The notes under the pieces are model-generated. The model made no database searches. It had not been told where the DNA came from and saw only the letters and a program-made list of their open reading frames with translations. Below are positions 61,663 to 64,000 of a DNA stretch of 64,000 nt, in pieces. Origin of the DNA: Xylocopa sonorina (taxonomy: Eukaryota; Arthropoda; Insecta; Hymenoptera; Apidae); NCBI RefSeq assembly GCF_050948175.1, contig NW_027490098.1, forward strand, positions 1,240,001 to 1,304,000. Reading direction: 5' to 3'. Every line of letters begins with the position of its first letter. Within the stretch, counting starts at the first letter, position 1. Both the position numbers and the translations under genes were made by a program.

Positions 61663-64000
61663 GTTATGCATTCCTCGTCTACGATTCAAATGAATGTAAA
61701 TGCGACACTTCCTTGCAAGGAAATAGCGTTTGCAGATGTCTACGTATCGTAGCAATAGAGTTTTTATGATTCTTAAAACGCGATATCGCATCCCATTTCT
61801 ATGTTTCATGGTAAGATATAATATGATTTGCGAAGTGTTATGTATTCCTCGTCTACACTTCAAATGAATGTGAATGCCACACTTCCACGCTAGGAAATAG
61901 CGTTTGCAGATGTCTACGTATCGTAGCAATAGAGTTCTTATGATTCTTAAAACGCGATATCGCATCTCATTTCTATGTTTCATAGTAAGATATAATATGA
62001 TTTGCGAAGTGTTATGTATTCCTCGTCTACACTTCAAATGAATGTAAATGCGACACTTCCTTGCAAGCAAATAGCGTTTGCAGATGTCTACGTATCGAAG
62101 CAATAGAGTTCTTATGATTCTTAAAACGCGATATCGCATCTCATATCTATGTTTCATGATAAGATATAATATTCATTGCGAAGTGTTATGCATTCCTCGT
62201 CTACGATTCAAATGAATGTAGATGCGACACTTCCTTGCAAGGAAATAGCGTTTACAGATGTCTTCCTATCGTAGCAATAGAGTTCTAATGCTTCTTAAAA
62301 CGCGATATCGCATCTCATTTCTATGGTTCATGGTAAGATATAATATGATTTGCGAAGTGTTATGTATTGCTCGTCTACACTTCAAATGAATGTAATTGCG
62401 ACACTTCCTTGCTCGGAAATAGTGTCTGCAGATGTCTAGGCATCGTAGCGATAGCATTCTAATGCTTCTTAAAACGCGATATCGCATCTCATTTCTATGT
62501 TTCATGGTAAGATATAATATGATTTGCGAAGGGTTATGTATTCCTCGTCTACACTTCAAATGAATGTGAAAGCGACACTTCCTCGCTAGGAAATAGCGTT
62601 TGCAGATGTCTACGTATTGTAGCAATAGATTTCTAATGCTTCTTAAAACGCGATATCGCATCTCATTTCTATGTTTCATGGTAGGATATAATATGATTTG
62701 CGAAGTCTCATGTATTCCTCGTCTACACTTCAAATGAATGTAAATGCGACACTTCCTTGCAAGGAAATAGCGTCTGCAGATGTCTACGTATCGTAGCAAT
62801 AGAGTTCTTATGATTCTTAAAACGCGATATCGCATCTCATTTCTATGTTTTATGGTAAGATATAATATTCATTGCGAAGCGTTATGCATTCCTCGTCTAC
62901 GATTCAAATGAATGTAAATGCGACACTTCCTTGCAAGGAAATAGCGTTTGCAGATGTCTACGTATCGTAGCAATAGAGTCTTTATTATTCTTAAAACTCG
63001 ATATCGCATCTCATTTCTATATTTCACGGTAAGATATAATATGATTTGCGAAGTGTTATGTATTCCTCGTCTACACTTCAAATGAATGTGAATGCGATAC
63101 TTCCTCGCTAGGAAATAGCGTTTGCAGATGTCTACGTATCGTAGCATTAGCTTTCTAATGCTTCTTAAAACGCGATATCGCATCTCATTTCTATATTTCA
63201 TGGTAAGATATAACATGATTTGCGAAGTGTCATGTATTCCTCGTCTACACTCCAAATGATTGTGAATGCGACACTTCCTTGCTAGGAAATAGCGTCTGCA
63301 GATGTCTAGGTATCGTAGCAATAGAGTTCAAATGCTTCTTAAAACGAGATATTGCATTTCATATCTATGTTTCATGATAAGATATAATATTCATTGCGAA
63401 GTGTTATGCATTCCACGTCTACGATTCAAATAAATGTAAATGCGACACTTCCTTGCAAGGAAATAGCGTTTGCAGATGTCTACGTATCGTAGCAATAGAG
63501 TTTTTATGATTCTTAAAACGCGATATCGCATCTCATTTCTATGTTTCATGGTAAGATATAATATGATTTGCGAAGTGTTATGTATTCCTCGTCTACACTT
63601 CAAATGAATGTGAATGCCACACTTCCTCGCTAGGAAATAGCGTTTGCAGATGACTACGTGTCGTAGCAATAGAGTTCTTATGATTCTTAAAACGCGATAT
63701 CGCATCTCATTTCTATGTTTCATGGTAAGATATAATATGATTTGCGAAGTGTTATGTATTCCTCGTCTACACTTCAAATGAATGTAAATGCGACACATCC
63801 TTGCAAGCAAATAGCGTTTGCAGATGTCTACGTATCGAAGCAATAGAGTTCTTATGCTTCTTAAAACACGATATCGCATCTCATTTCTATATTTCACGGT
63901 AAGATATAATATGATTTGCGAAGTGTTATGTATTCCTCGTCTACACTCCAAATGATTGTGAATACGACACTTCCTTGCAAGGAAATAGCGTTTGCAGATG
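57237..64000 (+). repeat. Duplication with 5568-bp offset, running off the window
   Basis: 57237-58432 recurs at 62805-64000 with an offset of exactly 32 x 174. Differences include ACGTATCG/ACGTGTCG (58087 and 63655) and AAATGAATG/AAATAAATG. The right copy is cut by the window end. Confidence 0.85.
60275..62853 (+). repeat. Duplication with 2088-bp offset (12 monomers)
   Basis: 60275-60764 recurs at 62363-62852, sharing TTGCTCGGAAATAGTG, GGCATCGTAGCGATAGC and GAAGTCTCATG. Offset is exactly 12 x 174. Confidence 0.82.

Larger units (their letters stand above)
12440..64000 (+). repeat. 174-bp satellite DNA array, about 294 monomers, continues past window end
   Basis: Head-to-tail monomers of 174 bp without interruption. 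For example the TTCC that opens the internal palindrome occurs at 13084, 13258, 13432, 13606 and 13780, exactly 174 apart. Each monomer carries a 14-bp palindrome TTCCTTGCAAGGAA (or a variant), CTACG-TAT-CGTAG, and in class A a GCGATATCGC palindrome with a central EcoRV site. Two monomer classes alternate irregularly. Class B has GAGATATTGCATCTC, CATATCT, CATGATAAG, ATTCATTGCG and CTACGATTC where class A has GCGATATCGC, CATTTCT, CATGGTAAG, ATGATTTGCG and CTACACTTC. No transposon interrupts the array in the window. Confidence 0.97.

Noticed and set aside
12963..63951. Dozens of minus-strand open frames encoding a repeated Arg/Leu-rich 58-residue unit
   Set aside because: They are the satellite read in its one open phase. 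They start and stop wherever a class B TGA or an indel falls, carry no domain, and 1- to 2-bp indels are tolerated.
12440..64000. CRISPR array
   Set aside because: Repeats are 174 bp and contiguous with no unique spacers, and the setting is eukaryotic.
1..64000. tRNA, rRNA or small-RNA genes
   Set aside because: I looked for clover-leaf boxes and rRNA-like blocks while reading and saw none; a tRNAscan or Infernal run would be needed to exclude degraded copies.

Overview
The window looks like nuclear DNA of an insect, most likely a hymenopteran such as a bee. The evidence is AT-rich intergenic sequence with very short introns, a decayed R1-clade non-LTR retrotransposon, a solo LTR of Ty3/Gypsy type, AACCT-like (TTAGG-related) tracts, and a long satellite array. 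The order-level call is inference. There are no bacterial-style operons, and I saw no tRNA, rRNA or CRISPR array.

Layout. 1-3690 is AT-rich sequence. It has a badly decayed, inverted copy of the satellite monomer at its left edge, a weak candidate for a tiny spliced gene (890-1186), and a few short open frames I do not recognise. 3691-5077 is a solo LTR: TGTGACG...CGTCACA ends, 4-bp AAGA target duplication, internal TATA box, (GA)25 run and two hairpins. 5253-5800 holds open but interrupted minus-strand stretches of unknown origin. 6356-7824 is a minus-strand pseudogene of HSDL2 (SDR domain plus SCP2 domain) that keeps recognisable exons and short introns. Its upstream end is cut at a TTAA followed by CCCTTTCAGC. 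7965-8350 is a degenerate 41-bp minisatellite and 8350-8612 is an AACCT-like tract. About 9360-11240 is a decayed R1-clade element with the zinc-knuckle ORF1 and the endonuclease part of ORF2, but no reverse transcriptase. 11560-12215 is GC-richer sequence, probably mobile-element debris.

From about 12.2 kb to the end of the window (and beyond it) lies one satellite array with a 174-bp monomer, roughly 294 copies. It starts with decayed monomers in inverted orientation, switches orientation between 12406 and 12478, and then runs head-to-tail without interruption. Two monomer classes (A and B) differ at linked sites. The array is built from nested segmental duplications with offsets of 3305, 1913, 1392, 5088, 4176, 2262, 5568, 4872 and 2088 bp. 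All of these are multiples of 174 once a few indels are counted. From 13722 to 63391 the array is exactly 285 x 174 + 79 bp, and every one of the 79 bases traces to an indel I can locate.

The satellite's long minus-strand open frames (up to 672 codons) arise because 174 is divisible by 3. I do not regard them as genes. I find no intact protein-coding gene here. The window reads as a pericentromeric, subtelomeric or other heterochromatic boundary: dying unique sequence and transposons on the left, an actively rearranging satellite on the right.
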